The translations under genes and the position numbers were made by a program. Positions 39,790-48,823 of a DNA stretch of 64,000 bases are shown here, in pieces; position 1 is the first letter of the stretch, and every line of letters starts with the position of its first letter. Origin of the DNA: Guyparkeria sp. SCN-R1 (lineage in GTDB: Bacteria > Pseudomonadota > Gammaproteobacteria > Halothiobacillales > Halothiobacillaceae); the NCBI RefSeq assembly GCF_003932495.1, contig NZ_QZMT01000008.1:1-64000 (forward strand). The letters are read 5' to 3'. The notes beneath the pieces were generated by a model. It ran no database searches. It was not told where the DNA came from and was given only the letters and a program-made list of their open reading frames with translations.

Positions 39790-40514
39790 GTATCGAGATT
39801 TGGGATGCCACCGTAATGGCCGAGGGGGCCGGTGCACGGGTCAAGCGGCACCTGCCGTTGCCGGTGTTCATGAACTTCGACCCGTTCGTGATGTTCGATC
39901 ACTTCGAGCTCGGTGCGGGCACGGGCTTTCCCGAGCACCCGCATCGCGGCTTCGAGGCGATCACCTACTTGTTCAGTGGAGAGATCGAGCACCGCGACAA
40001 CCTCGGCAACGTGTCGACGGTGGGCCCGGGTGGCGCGCAACGATTCACGGCCGGGGCGGGGATCGTCCACTCGGAGATGCCCTCGGTCGAGGAGACCACC
40101 AGCGGTATCCAGCTGTGGGTGAATCTCCCCCGTCGATTTAAGGCCAGCGAGCCGTCCTACGAGGAAGCCCCCGCCAATACGGTGCCCGAAATCGCCTTCG
40201 ACGGCGGGCGCGAGCGGCGCATCGCCGGCGAGGGCGGCCGGGTGACCTTGAAGACCGACGCCCTGTATCGACACGTCCTGCTGGATGCCGGCGGTCGTCA
40301 CGCCATCGACTTGCCAGGCGGATGGCGGGCGATCGTCTACCTCAAGGACGGCGCGGTGCGGGTCAATGGGCAGTCACTCTCCCCGGCGCAGGCCGCCTTC
40401 CTCGACGGCGAGACGCGAATCGATCTCAAGGCCGGCGAGAACAGCGAGGTGATGGTGGCGGCCGGGCATCCGCACGGCGAGCCGATCCGTCAGCGCGGGC
40501 CGTACGTCGATTAG
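39786..40514 (+). CDS. Pirin family protein
   Basis: This 242-residue bicupin has the metal ligands HPHRGFE and IVHSEMP, the pirin pattern, in the N-terminal cupin. The first 20 residues are the usual MSIEIWDATVMAEGAGA-type strand. Some pirins oxidise quercetin and similar quinol-like compounds. Its coupling to a hydroquinone reductase gene is consistent with a role in quinone or phenolic detoxification, which is inference. The start is a GTG overlapping the previous stop. Confidence 0.93.
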   Translation: MSIEIWDATVMAEGAGARVKRHLPLPVFMNFDPFVMFDHFELGAGTGFPEHPHRGFEAITYLFSGEIEHRDNLGNVSTVGPGGAQRFTAGAGIVHSEMPSVEETTSGIQLWVNLPRRFKASEPSYEEAPANTVPEIAFDGGRERRIAGEGGRVTLKTDALYRHVLLDAGGRHAIDLPGGWRAIVYLKDGAVRVNGQSLSPAQAAFLDGETRIDLKAGENSEVMVAAGHPHGEPIRQRGPYVD

Positions 40515-40590
40515 CGTACGTCTGACGTTGGCGCGCGTTGCCGCCGCGTGTATGGCTGGGTAGCATGGCCATTTTTTGGACGGACATTCC

Positions 40591-41271
40591 ATGAATCAAC
40601 GTTCCATCGTGGCCCTGACGGGCTTGCTGCTGGTGGTCTACGCCGCCTGGCTCGTCTACCTGGGTCTCGTGCTGCCGCCTGCGCGCGCCGATGCCATGTT
40701 CAGTGAAACGGGCTGGTTTGAAGACCTCAGCGCCGTGTTCTGGCTGGTTCTTGCCGCGATACTGCTGTTCGCCAGGCCGATCGGGCTTGGGTGTCGGATT
40801 GGTATGTCCGTGATCGCCGCTGCACTGGCGGCCCGGGAAGAGGGCTGGCACAAGAAGTTCACCACCGACAGCCTGTTCAAGTCGGACTATTACCAGATGG
40901 CCAACGTGCCCATGGCCGAGAAGCTGATCGCGGGTGCCGTCGCGGTGGGACTGACGATCACGCTGATCTGGCTGCTGGTGCTGGGTGGGCGCGAGGTGTT
41001 CGCCCGCGGGGGGTGGCGTCGTCCCTGGGGATGGCTGGCCCTGTTCGCGGTGGCGATCTCGCCGATTCTCAAGGCGGTTGATCGCGGCCCATCGATCCTG
41101 CGGGTGCAGTTCGACATCACCCTGCCGGAGAATATCGACATGGTGATGCTCGCCTTGGAGGAGGGCATGGAATCGGCCTTGCCGGTGCTGTTCCTGCTGG
41201 CCCTGGTTCTGTACCTGATGGATCGCCGCTCCGGCGGGACCACGCCCGCCGCGGATCGTGCCCATGGGTGA
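40591..41271 (+). CDS. Uncharacterised multi-pass membrane protein
   Basis: This 226-residue protein has about five predicted helices. A conserved-looking loop AAREEGWHKKFTTDSLFKSDYY after helix 3 has the charged/aromatic pattern found in an uncharacterised bacterial membrane family. No catalytic motif was recognised. The ATG at 40591 gives a normal membrane start. Its stop overlaps the next gene's ATG by eight bases, suggesting coupling. Confidence 0.65.
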   Translation: MNQRSIVALTGLLLVVYAAWLVYLGLVLPPARADAMFSETGWFEDLSAVFWLVLAAILLFARPIGLGCRIGMSVIAAALAAREEGWHKKFTTDSLFKSDYYQMANVPMAEKLIAGAVAVGLTITLIWLLVLGGREVFARGGWRRPWGWLALFAVAISPILKAVDRGPSILRVQFDITLPENIDMVMLALEEGMESALPVLFLLALVLYLMDRRSGGTTPAADRAHG

Positions 41272-41482
41272 GGGACCGGGCGCCGATTTCCGCTGCGGCA
41301 TCGTGGATGTGCTGGAGGCCGCGGCGTTGCACAAACGGCACGCCGAGGTACAGATGGATGGTTGCTGGCGGCGCGTTCGGGTGATCGACGTGGTTACGGA
41401 TCACGGCGAGGACTGGGTGGTCCTTCCCGGGGGTGACCGCCTGGCGGTAAGCCGGATCGAGAAGGCTCGCCCGGAGCGGTAG
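41264..41482 (+). CDS. Rof-like small protein (possible Rho-binding antiterminator)
   Basis: This 72-residue protein reads CGIVDVLEAAALHKRHAEVQM, then VRVIDVVTDHGEDWVVLPGGDRLAVSRIEK. That is the small Sm-like fold pattern of Rof/YaeO, which binds Rho and inhibits termination. The match is by pattern only. It overlaps the preceding membrane-protein gene and is followed at once by a terminator. Confidence 0.6.
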   Translation: MGEGPGADFRCGIVDVLEAAALHKRHAEVQMDGCWRRVRVIDVVTDHGEDWVVLPGGDRLAVSRIEKARPER

Positions 41483-41509
41483 AAAGTACGGGGTGAGGCA
41501 AGGCACGAA

Positions 41510-41537
41510 AAAAACGGGGCGCGATGCCCCGTTTTTT
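41510..41537. terminator. Bidirectional terminator
   Basis: AAAAACGGGGC pairs with GCCCCGTTTTT across GCGAT. It lies between the converging Rof-like and metallo-beta-lactamase-fold genes. Confidence 0.92.
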
Positions 41538-41583
41538 GTTGCCGACGCCCGCCCGATGCGACCGGGGGCGCTTGCGGTTCGCC

Positions 41584-42528
41584 CTACATGCCTTCGAACA
41601 GGATGAACGTGCGGTTCATGTTGGTGCGATGCCAGCTGTCGTAGTGCTCGAGGTGCTTGAAGGCCTCGAGGTCGTCGTTGGCGTTCATGACGTCGCTCAT
41701 GGCCTCGAAGTTGCGGGCCGCCTCGCCGACGGTGTTGACCAGGAAGTCGTAGTAGTCGCCGCTGTCGCGTCGCGCCCGTTCCATGTCACTGACGCGGCCA
41801 TGGCCCGGGACGACATGATCGGGGTCGGTTGCCTCGAGTCGGGCGAAGGCTTCCAGCCCGTTCCGCGGGTTCGACCACGGGTGGATGCCCAACATGCGAT
41901 CGACGTAGACGAGGTCACCGGTGAACACCACGTCGCTTTCCGGCAGGTAGGCCATCGCATCGCCGGGGAAGTGGGCGTTGGTCAGTGAGAGTTCGATCTC
42001 GGTGCCACCGAGCGTGATGCTCGCGGACTCACCGTCGAGGACCCGGTCGGCATAGGCCGGTTTGGTGCCATCGAAGCGCTCGCCCAATGCCTCGGGCAGG
42101 CGGCCTTCCATATGCTGCTCGGCGAACGCCTTCTGCGACTCGACGGTCTGCTCGAAGGCGATCACCTCGGCACCCTGTTGTTGGAAGTAATCGTTACCCA
42201 GCCAGCGGTGGTCCTGCACGCCGATGTTGACCACCCAGCGAATCGGCTGGTCGCTCACCTTGGCGACGGCGCGCTCGATGTACGGGCCGCTGAAGGCGCC
42301 CGGGCCGGCATCGATCAGGATCACGCCCTCATCGGTCACAATCACCCCGTAATTGGCGTTCATGCCGTGGTTCTCGTAGGTGCGGGCATCGGTCGGCCCG
42401 ATGATCGCGTACACCGAGCCCGTGACCGGCTCGGCGGTCGGCTGGTAGACGGTTTCGCCAGCGGCATGGCCGAGGGTGGTGATCAGCAGGGCCAGCGTGA
42501 CGGCGAGCAGGGCGGTGAGTCGTTGCAT
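41584..42528 (-). CDS. Secreted metallo-beta-lactamase-fold protein with a degenerate HxHxDH motif
   Basis: The ATG at 42528 follows GGAGA and starts a signal peptide with cleavage after GHAA; the mature protein has about 295 residues. The fold is clear (YGVIVTDEGVILIDAGPG). The first metal motif reads NIGVQDHRWLGN, so both His of HxH are replaced by Ile and Val while DH stays. The later ligands remain: the His in TNAHFPGDAM, the Asp in VFTGDLVYVD, and the His in VPGHGRVSD. A single metal or a different site is expected. A DHRWLGN subfamily may be conserved in sulfur-oxidising bacteria; I recall this only loosely. Substrate unknown. Confidence 0.8.
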   Translation of the reverse strand: MQRLTALLAVTLALLITTLGHAAGETVYQPTAEPVTGSVYAIIGPTDARTYENHGMNANYGVIVTDEGVILIDAGPGAFSGPYIERAVAKVSDQPIRWVVNIGVQDHRWLGNDYFQQQGAEVIAFEQTVESQKAFAEQHMEGRLPEALGERFDGTKPAYADRVLDGESASITLGGTEIELSLTNAHFPGDAMAYLPESDVVFTGDLVYVDRMLGIHPWSNPRNGLEAFARLEATDPDHVVPGHGRVSDMERARRDSGDYYDFLVNTVGEAARNFEAMSDVMNANDDLEAFKHLEHYDSWHRTNMNRTFILFEGM

Positions 42529-42708
42529 GGGTTTCTCCGGTGACGGGGCGGCCAAGTATAGATGCGTGTGACCGAATATTGGGGGAAAGGTTCCCGCAAC
42601 GAGGCCCCGGCCGGTGCTAAGCTCGATCCAGGTCCATCTCAAGGGCCATCGATAGGGCGATGGTCACGCGATGTGGGGCGGCCGGAAACGATCAAGGGAG
42701 AGGCAGTA

Positions 42709-45102
42709 ATGCGCTTTGTGCGGCGATTTTCCGAACTGGGTATGAACGACGTGGCCACGGTCGGTGGCAAGAACGCCTCACTGGGTGAGATGGTGGCCCA
42801 GCTGGCGGAGCGCGGCGTGCGGGTGCCGGATGGCTTTGCCACCACCGCCGAAGCCTATCGCCATTACCTCGAGCACAACGATCTGACCGACCGGATCGGC
42901 GAGGTACTCGGTTCGCTCGATACCAACGACGTCACCGCGCTGGAAAAGGCCGGACTGCAGATCCGCGGCTGGATTGCCGAGGGCGAGATGCCGGCGGACC
43001 TTGCCGAGGAGATCGTCGCGGCGTACCGGGAACTGGGTCGGGAGTACGGCGAGAACACGGACGTGGCCGTGCGCAGTTCGGCCACCGCCGAGGATCTGCC
43101 CACCGCGTCGTTCGCCGGCCAGCAGGAAAGCTATCTCAATATCGCCGGCGAACAGGCCCTGATCGACAGCATCCGCCACGTGTTCGCCTCGCTGTTCACC
43201 GACCGGGCCATCTCCTACCGGGTGCACCAGGGGTTCGACCACATGGCGGTGGCCCTGTCGGCCGGGGTGCAGAAGATGGTGCGCTCGGACAAGGCCGCCT
43301 CGGGCGTGATGTTCACCATCGACACCGAGTCGGGCTTTCGGGATGCCGTGTTCATCACCGCGGCCTACGGACTGGGCGAGAACGTGGTGCAGGGGGCGGT
43401 CAACCCGGACGAGTTCTACGTCTACAAGCCGATGCTCAAGGACGGGCTGTGCCCGATCGTCTCGCGCCAGCTGGGCGAGAAGGCGATCCGCATGATCTAC
43501 ACCGAGGATGCCCGCCACGGTGCCTCGACCCGCAACGTCGACGTGCCGCTCGAGGAACGGCAACGCTTCGCGATCACGGACGAGGAGGTGCTGACGCTGG
43601 CCCGCTTTGCCGTGGAGATCGAGCGCCACTACAGCGAGCAGGCCGGCGAATTCCGTCCGATGGACATCGAGTGGGCCAAGGACGGGGACAGCGGTGAGCT
43701 GTTCATTCTCCAGGCCCGTCCCGAGACGGTCCACTCGCAGCGCGAGGCCGCCACCCACGCCACCTACCGGCTGGAAGAGCGGGGCGAGGTGCTGGTTGAA
43801 GGCAAGAGCGTCGGCGAGCGCATTGCGGCCGGCCGGGCGCGCACGATCGAGTCCTCGGCGGAAATGGCCAAGCTCGACGATGGCGAGATCCTGATCACCG
43901 ACATGACCGACCCGGACTGGGAGCCGATCATGAAGCGGGCCGGTGCGATCGTGACCAACCGGGGTGGACGGACCTGTCATGCGGCCATCATTGCCCGCGA
44001 ACTGGGCATCCCGGCGATCGTCGGCTGCGGCGATGCCACCGAGCGGGTGCCCGACGGCGAGGAGGTGACCGTCTCCTGCGCCGAGGGCAGCACCGGGCAT
44101 GTCTATCGCGGTGTGTTGCCGTTCACGGTGGAGCGGCTTGATCTGTCGGGGACCGAGACCACACGAACGGACCTGATGATCAATCTCGGCGATCCCGAGC
44201 AGGCCTTCCGGCTGGCCTCGCTGCCGGCGGCCGGGGTGGGGCTGGCGCGACTGGAATTCATCATCAACAACCGCATCGGGATTCACCCGCGGGCGTTGCT
44301 CGAATACGACCAGCTGGATGCCGAAACGCAGGCCGAGATCGACCGACATACCGTGGGTTTCTCCGATCGACGCGAGTTCTATATCCAGAAACTCGCCGAG
44401 GGCGTGGGCACGATCGCGGCAGCCTTCCATCCAAGGCCGGTGATCGTGCGCCTGTCGGACTTCAAGTCGAACGAGTACGCCGCGATGGTCGGCGGGGCGG
44501 GATTCGAGCCGCACGAGGAAAACCCGATGCTCGGGTTCCGCGGCGCGTCGCGTTACTACGCCGAGTCGTTCGCCGAGGCGTTCCTGCTCGAGTGCGAGGC
44601 CCTGCGCCGGGTGCGCGAGGGGATGGGCCTGACCAATGCCCAGGTGATGTTGCCCTTCGTGCGCAGCGTTGAGGAGGTCGACCGGGTGCTCGCCCTGATG
44701 GCCAAGGCGGGGTTGGAGCGCGGGCGGCACGACCTCAAGGTCTACCTCATGTGCGAGATCCCCGCCAACGCGCTGCTCGCCGAGGAATTCCTCGAACACG
44801 TCGATGGCTTTTCCATCGGCTCGAACGACCTCACTCAGCTAACATTGGGGGTCGATCGCGATTCCTCCCTGATCGAGGGGCTCGACGAGCGCAACCCGGC
44901 GGTGTTGAAACTCATGGCCATGGCGATTGCTGCCTGTCGCGCGCAGGGCAAATACATCGGGATCTGTGGCCAGGCGCCCTCGGATTTCCCCGAGATCAGC
45001 GAGTGGCTGGTCGAGCAGGGCATCTCGAGCCTGTCGCTCAACCCCGACAGTCTCCTGCCCATGCAGCAGACGGTGCTCGAGGCCGAGAAACGTCTGGCAT
45101 AA
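42709..45102 (+). CDS. ppsA: Phosphoenolpyruvate synthase
   Basis: This 797-residue enzyme converts pyruvate, ATP and water to PEP, AMP and phosphate. N-terminal ATP-grasp segments (VGGKNASLGEMV, VRSSATAEDLPTASFAGQQE) are followed by the phosphohistidine motif GGRTCHAAIIARELGIPAIVGCG. The C-terminal TIM barrel follows, with GLARLEFI, EIPANALLAEEFLEHVDGFSIGSNDLTQLTLGVDRDS and the catalytic Cys-containing GICGQAPSD. GGGAG 10 nt upstream sets the start at 42709, although the frame extends further upstream. It is a gluconeogenic gene, consistent with an autotrophic or organic-acid lifestyle. Confidence 0.96.
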   Translation: MRFVRRFSELGMNDVATVGGKNASLGEMVAQLAERGVRVPDGFATTAEAYRHYLEHNDLTDRIGEVLGSLDTNDVTALEKAGLQIRGWIAEGEMPADLAEEIVAAYRELGREYGENTDVAVRSSATAEDLPTASFAGQQESYLNIAGEQALIDSIRHVFASLFTDRAISYRVHQGFDHMAVALSAGVQKMVRSDKAASGVMFTIDTESGFRDAVFITAAYGLGENVVQGAVNPDEFYVYKPMLKDGLCPIVSRQLGEKAIRMIYTEDARHGASTRNVDVPLEERQRFAITDEEVLTLARFAVEIERHYSEQAGEFRPMDIEWAKDGDSGELFILQARPETVHSQREAATHATYRLEERGEVLVEGKSVGERIAAGRARTIESSAEMAKLDDGEILITDMTDPDWEPIMKRAGAIVTNRGGRTCHAAIIARELGIPAIVGCGDATERVPDGEEVTVSCAEGSTGHVYRGVLPFTVERLDLSGTETTRTDLMINLGDPEQAFRLASLPAAGVGLARLEFIINNRIGIHPRALLEYDQLDAETQAEIDRHTVGFSDRREFYIQKLAEGVGTIAAAFHPRPVIVRLSDFKSNEYAAMVGGAGFEPHEENPMLGFRGASRYYAESFAEAFLLECEALRRVREGMGLTNAQVMLPFVRSVEEVDRVLALMAKAGLERGRHDLKVYLMCEIPANALLAEEFLEHVDGFSIGSNDLTQLTLGVDRDSSLIEGLDERNPAVLKLMAMAIAACRAQGKYIGICGQAPSDFPEISEWLVEQGISSLSLNPDSLLPMQQTVLEAEKRLA

Positions 45103-45197
45103 CCAGACCGAATTGGTCCGATTTTGCTACTCTAGGGGGTCCTGCCGGCTGTCGCGCCGGTTCAGCGCCAAAAGAACCAAGCGGAGTGACGAGATTG

Positions 45198-46310
45198 ATG
45201 GGCCTGTTCGGCAAGAAGCGCAACGCGAACGACGAACGAAACGCCGAGATCCAGCGTGCGGTGGAGGCGATTCACGATCCCAATAACGACCAGACTCTGG
45301 CCGAATCGGGGGCGGTCGAACGTGTCGAATGCGGCGACAAGTCGTGCCAGATCGATATCGTGCTCGACTACCCGCCGGGCGACTGGGAGGCCGAGTTGAC
45401 CAGTCGGGTTCGTGAGGCTGTCGCCAGCGTTGATACCTCGCTCGCCCCCGCCGTCACGGTGGCCTTCGTCGCCCCCGAGGGCTCGGCCCTGCACGGCAAG
45501 CCCCTGCCCGGCGTGAAGAACATCATCGCGGTGGCCTCGGGCAAGGGCGGCGTGGGCAAGTCGAGCACCAGCATCAACCTCGCCCTGGCCCTGGCCGCCG
45601 ATGGCGCGAAGGTGGGGCTGCTGGATGCCGACATCTACGGCCCGAGCCAGCCGCGCATGTTGGGTAGCAGTGAAAAGCCGCGCCAGGTTGACGACAAGTC
45701 GATGGCCCCCGTCGAGGCCCATGGCCTGCAGACCATGTCGATCGGTTATCTGGTCGACGAGGAATCGGCGATGGTATGGCGTGGCCCGATGGTGACCTCG
45801 GCCCTGATGCAGTTGCTCAACGACACCCGCTGGGACGGCCTGGATTACCTGATCGTCGACATGCCGCCGGGCACGGGTGACGTGCAGCTGACACTTGCGC
45901 AAAAGGTGCCGGTAGCTGGCAGCGTGATCGTGACCACGCCCCAGGAGATTGCCACCCTGGATGCGCGCAAGGCGATCACCATGTTCAACAAGGTCAACGT
46001 GCCGATCCTGGGCGTGATCGAGAACATGGCGACCCACGTCTGTTCGAACTGCGGTCACGTCGAGGCAATCTTCGGCGAGGGTGGCGGTGAATCGATCGCC
46101 CGCCAGTACGGCACCGAGCTGCTGGGGCGTCTGCCCCTGGACCTGCGGATCCGCGAGGATCTGGATGCCGGCACCCCGACGGTTGCCAAGGACCCGTCCG
46201 GCGCCCTGGCCAGCACCTACCGGCAGGCCGCGCGGCGCCTGGCGGCCGGCCTCGGGCGGGCAGTGCGCTCGCAGGAACAGACTGGACCGGAAATCGTCAT
46301 CGAGGAGTAA
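45198..46310 (+). CDS. apbC: Iron-sulfur cluster carrier protein Mrp/ApbC
   Basis: This 370-residue P-loop ATPase has an N-terminal MIP18/DUF59-like domain (residues about 14-95). The Mrp domain follows, with the deviant Walker A GKGGVGKSS, switch I GLLDADIYGPSQP, Walker B VDMPPGTGD, and the cluster-binding CSNC near residue 280. It delivers Fe-S clusters to apoproteins. The ATG at 45198 has GGAG 11 nt upstream. It ends 3 nt before the HAD gene, so they form an operon. Confidence 0.93.
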   Translation: MGLFGKKRNANDERNAEIQRAVEAIHDPNNDQTLAESGAVERVECGDKSCQIDIVLDYPPGDWEAELTSRVREAVASVDTSLAPAVTVAFVAPEGSALHGKPLPGVKNIIAVASGKGGVGKSSTSINLALALAADGAKVGLLDADIYGPSQPRMLGSSEKPRQVDDKSMAPVEAHGLQTMSIGYLVDEESAMVWRGPMVTSALMQLLNDTRWDGLDYLIVDMPPGTGDVQLTLAQKVPVAGSVIVTTPQEIATLDARKAITMFNKVNVPILGVIENMATHVCSNCGHVEAIFGEGGGESIARQYGTELLGRLPLDLRIREDLDAGTPTVAKDPSGALASTYRQAARRLAAGLGRAVRSQEQTGPEIVIEE

Positions 46311-46313
46311 ACC

Positions 46314-46784
46314 ATGCTGGAAATCACCATCCCCAGTCGGGGCGTCCTGCACCTGTCGCATCTGGTGCTCGACTACAACGGCACGCTGGCGCTCGACGGC
46401 GCCCTGGTCGAGGGCGTGGGCGAGCGTCTGCGTGAACTGGCCAAGCACGTCGATGTCCACGTGATCACGGCCGACACCTACGGTGATGTCGAAGGGCGAC
46501 TGGTGGATTTGCCGGTGACGCTCTCGACGCTGTCCGATCATCTTCAGGATGAAGCCAAGCAGCGTTACGTACGTACCCTCTCGGCCCGTGAGTGCGTCAC
46601 CATCGGCAATGGCCGCAACGATGCCCTGATGCTGGCCGAAGCCGTGCTGGGTGTCGGCGTAATGCAGCCCGAGGGACTCTCGCGCCACGCGCTGGATGCC
46701 TGCGACGTGATCTGCCCGGACATCAACAGCGCCCTTGATCTACTCTTGAAACCCAAGCGGCTGATCGCGACGCTACGCAACTGA
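46314..46784 (+). CDS. Small HAD-like protein (soluble P-type ATPase-like, COG4087 type)
   Basis: This 156-residue protein has the HAD motif I as LDYNGTLALDG, motif II Thr in HVITADTYGD, and motif III/IV as IGNGRNDALMLAEA. It resembles the phosphorylation domain of P-type ATPases without membrane parts. A phosphatase role is expected; the substrate is unknown. It directly follows apbC. Confidence 0.82.
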   Translation: MLEITIPSRGVLHLSHLVLDYNGTLALDGALVEGVGERLRELAKHVDVHVITADTYGDVEGRLVDLPVTLSTLSDHLQDEAKQRYVRTLSARECVTIGNGRNDALMLAEAVLGVGVMQPEGLSRHALDACDVICPDINSALDLLLKPKRLIATLRN

Positions 46785-46880
46785 CAACCCTCGACGACGC
46801 GGCGCACTGCCGTTCGCGTTTCAACGATTTCGACAGTCATTTCTGCCAGTTCAGCTGGCTCAAGAGAAAGGAGGCAATCC

Positions 46881-47378
46881 ATGTCCCAGGTCACATTCAA
46901 GGGTACGCCCGTCAACGTTGCCGGCAAGCTGCCGTCCGTGGGTGACAAGGCGCCCGCGTTCTCGCTGACCGCGAGCGATCTCTCCGACAAGGGGCTGGAG
47001 GCGTTTGCGGGCAAGAAGAAGGTGCTGAATATCTTCCCGAGCCTGGATACCGGCACCTGTGCCAAATCGGTGCGCGAGTTCGATCGTCGTGCCGGTGAGC
47101 TTGGCGATACGGTGGTGCTCGGTATCTCCATGGACCTGCCGTTTGCCCAGGGCCGTTTTGCCGAGGCGGAGGGGCTGGATAACATCGCCATGTTCTCGGC
47201 CTTCCGTCACCCGGAATTTCTCGACGATTACGGCGTGCGCATCGCCGATGGTCCCCTGGCGGGCCTCGCGGCACGCACCGTGGTCGTTCTGGGCCCTGAC
47301 GACACGGTGCTTCACGTCGAGCAGGTCGGCGAGATTGCCGATCAGCCGGATTACGAGGCCGCCCTTGGCGCGCTTTGA
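46881..47378 (+). CDS. tpx: Thiol peroxidase Tpx lacking the resolving cysteine
   Basis: This 165-residue peroxiredoxin is clearly Tpx-type: [22 protein letters not shown], the peroxidatic Cys in [14 protein letters not shown] near residue 61, and [11 protein letters not shown] with [17 protein letters not shown]. The segment that carries the resolving Cys in E. coli Tpx (SRFCGAEG) reads GRFAEAEG here, so the protein has a single Cys. It would need an external thiol for turnover. AAAGGAGG precedes the ATG. Confidence 0.92.
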   Translation: MSQVTFKGTPVNVAGKLPSVGDKAPAFSLTASDLSDKGLEAFAGKKKVLNIFPSLDTGTCAKSVREFDRRAGELGDTVVLGISMDLPFAQGRFAEAEGLDNIAMFSAFRHPEFLDDYGVRIADGPLAGLAARTVVVLGPDDTVLHVEQVGEIADQPDYEAALGAL

Positions 47379-47494
47379 TCCGAGTCAGACCGCGTCCGGC
47401 CTCGACCGGGCGTAGATTCAGGCCCGGTACGTGGACGGATGTTGATCCGCTTCGCGGCCGGGCCGCTGTCTTTCTGGAGCAGGGGAATGATGCG

Positions 47495-48412
47495 ATGAGC
47501 AATCGACTGGGCGTCGACCTGGGCGGCACCAAGATCGAAGTCGCGGTGCTTGACCCCGACAACCACATCCGCTGGCGGGAACGTGAACCCACGCCAAAGG
47601 GTGACTACGCCGGAACGGTCGAGACCATGGCCGCGCTGATCGAACGCGCCGAGCGCGAGTGCGGTCGGGCCGACGGCATTGGGGTGGGTACCCCCGGCAC
47701 GATTTCGCCGCGCACCGGTCTGATCAAGAACGCCAACTCGGTGGTCCTCAACGATCGACCGCTCAAGGCGGATCTCGAGGCCCGTCTTGGGCGCGAGGTG
47801 CTGATGGCCAACGACGCCAACTGCCTCGCGTTATCCGAATCCGCGGATGACGGGGCCGCGGCGGGCGCTGATTCGGTTTTCGGCGTGATCCTCGGTACCG
47901 GCGTGGGTGGCGGGTTGGTAGTCGATGGCAGGGTTCTGGTCGGACGCAACGCGATTGCCGGTGAGTGGGGGCACAACCCACTGCCTTGGGCGGAGACGGG
48001 TGAGTCGCCCGGGCCTGCCTGCTGGTGTGGCCTCAAGGGCTGCATCGAGCAATGGCTTTCCGGGCCGGCATTCGAGCGCGATCACGCCGAGCGCACTGGC
48101 GAGTCGCTTGGCGGTGAGACCATCGTGGCCCGAGCGCTGGCCGGAGATGACGCGGCCAACGCGAGCCTCGCTCGTTACGAGATGCGGCTGGCCCGCGCAC
48201 TGGCGCACGTGATCAACCTGTTCGATCCGGACGTGATCGTGCTCGGAGGCGGGATGTCGAACGTCGAACGGCTCTACCAGAAGGTGCCGCGGCAGTGGGA
48301 CGAGTTCGTCTTCTCCGACCCGATCACCACCCGGTTGGTGGCGCCGCGCTTCGGGGATTCCAGCGGCGTGCGTGGGGCGGCGTTCCTAGGGAAACACTGC
48401 CCGGTTCGATGA
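47495..48412 (+). CDS. ROK-family sugar kinase (fructokinase/glucokinase-like)
   Basis: This 305-residue kinase has the ATP-binding N-terminus RLGVDLGGTKIEVAVLD, the catalytic region VLMANDANCLALSE and GTGVGGGLV, and the ROK zinc site GHNPLPW with CWCGLKGCIEQWLSGPAF. The SGPAF ending of that motif is typical of Mak-type fructokinases. The last eight codons and the TGA come from the left terminal repeat of palindromic element copy 2, so the native C-terminus has been replaced. The kinase domain is otherwise complete and probably active. Confidence 0.9.
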   Translation: MSNRLGVDLGGTKIEVAVLDPDNHIRWREREPTPKGDYAGTVETMAALIERAERECGRADGIGVGTPGTISPRTGLIKNANSVVLNDRPLKADLEARLGREVLMANDANCLALSESADDGAAAGADSVFGVILGTGVGGGLVVDGRVLVGRNAIAGEWGHNPLPWAETGESPGPACWCGLKGCIEQWLSGPAFERDHAERTGESLGGETIVARALAGDDAANASLARYEMRLARALAHVINLFDPDVIVLGGGMSNVERLYQKVPRQWDEFVFSDPITTRLVAPRFGDSSGVRGAAFLGKHCPVR

Positions 48413-48649
48413 CGTCTCTGCGGGACCTCCAAGGGCCCAAATGCAAGCCGGCCCGAAGGGCGAGGGTTCACGGACGAACCCAGCGATGCTGCAGATGGGT
48501 CCTTGGAGGCCCGCCCGGACGGGGCTCGCGGGTTTTCCCGCACTCGGTTTTGCCGTCCCTAAAGGGGTAACGAGCCCGTCTTCGCTTCGGCGCCTTGATT
48601 GCGAACAAACCCGCGAGCCAGAGATGCCATCGAACCGTACAGAGTTTCC
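48390..48649 (+). mobile_element. Three-armed palindromic element, copy 2 (at the 3' end of the ROK kinase gene)
   Basis: This 260-bp element can be aligned with copy 1 over its whole length and has the same orientation. Imperfect terminal repeats share GGAAAC and GGTTCGATG/CATCGAACC. Relative to copy 1 (GATTCGATG/CATCGAATC) this is a compensatory change. Arm A pairs 48426-48439 with 48497-48509 (one mismatch) and carries the tip hairpin GGGTTC/GAACCC, different in sequence from copy 1. Arm B pairs GGCTCGCGGGTTT (48523-48535) with 48607-48619. Flanks are CTAG and CTTT. With the 170 bp after it, it fills the gap before the small membrane-protein gene. Confidence 0.83.
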
Positions 48650-48731
48650 CTTTTCCATTGGCAAACGCCTGCGCTGACGCCGATTTCCGGTGGCCAAAAG
48701 GGGTTGAGGAATACTGCAGTGATCTACTGGG

Positions 48732-48760
48732 TTGATAGGTGCATAAGCAGGGTCTAAATT
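48732..48760 (+). promoter_or_regulatory. Predicted sigma-70 promoter of the small membrane protein
   Basis: TTGATA (48732-48737) and TAAATT (48755-48760) are 17 bp apart. The boxes lie about 60 bp upstream of the start at 48824. Confidence 0.45.
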
Positions 48761-48823
48761 CGAAGCCATGACCTGGCCTGGCCCAAGGCGGTCATGCGAT
48801 CAAACAATCGGAGGTTGATTGTC

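Noticed and set aside
42778-44799. Long minus-strand frame across ppsA
   Set aside because: It is a shadow of a conserved enzyme gene, with no recognisable motif or start site.
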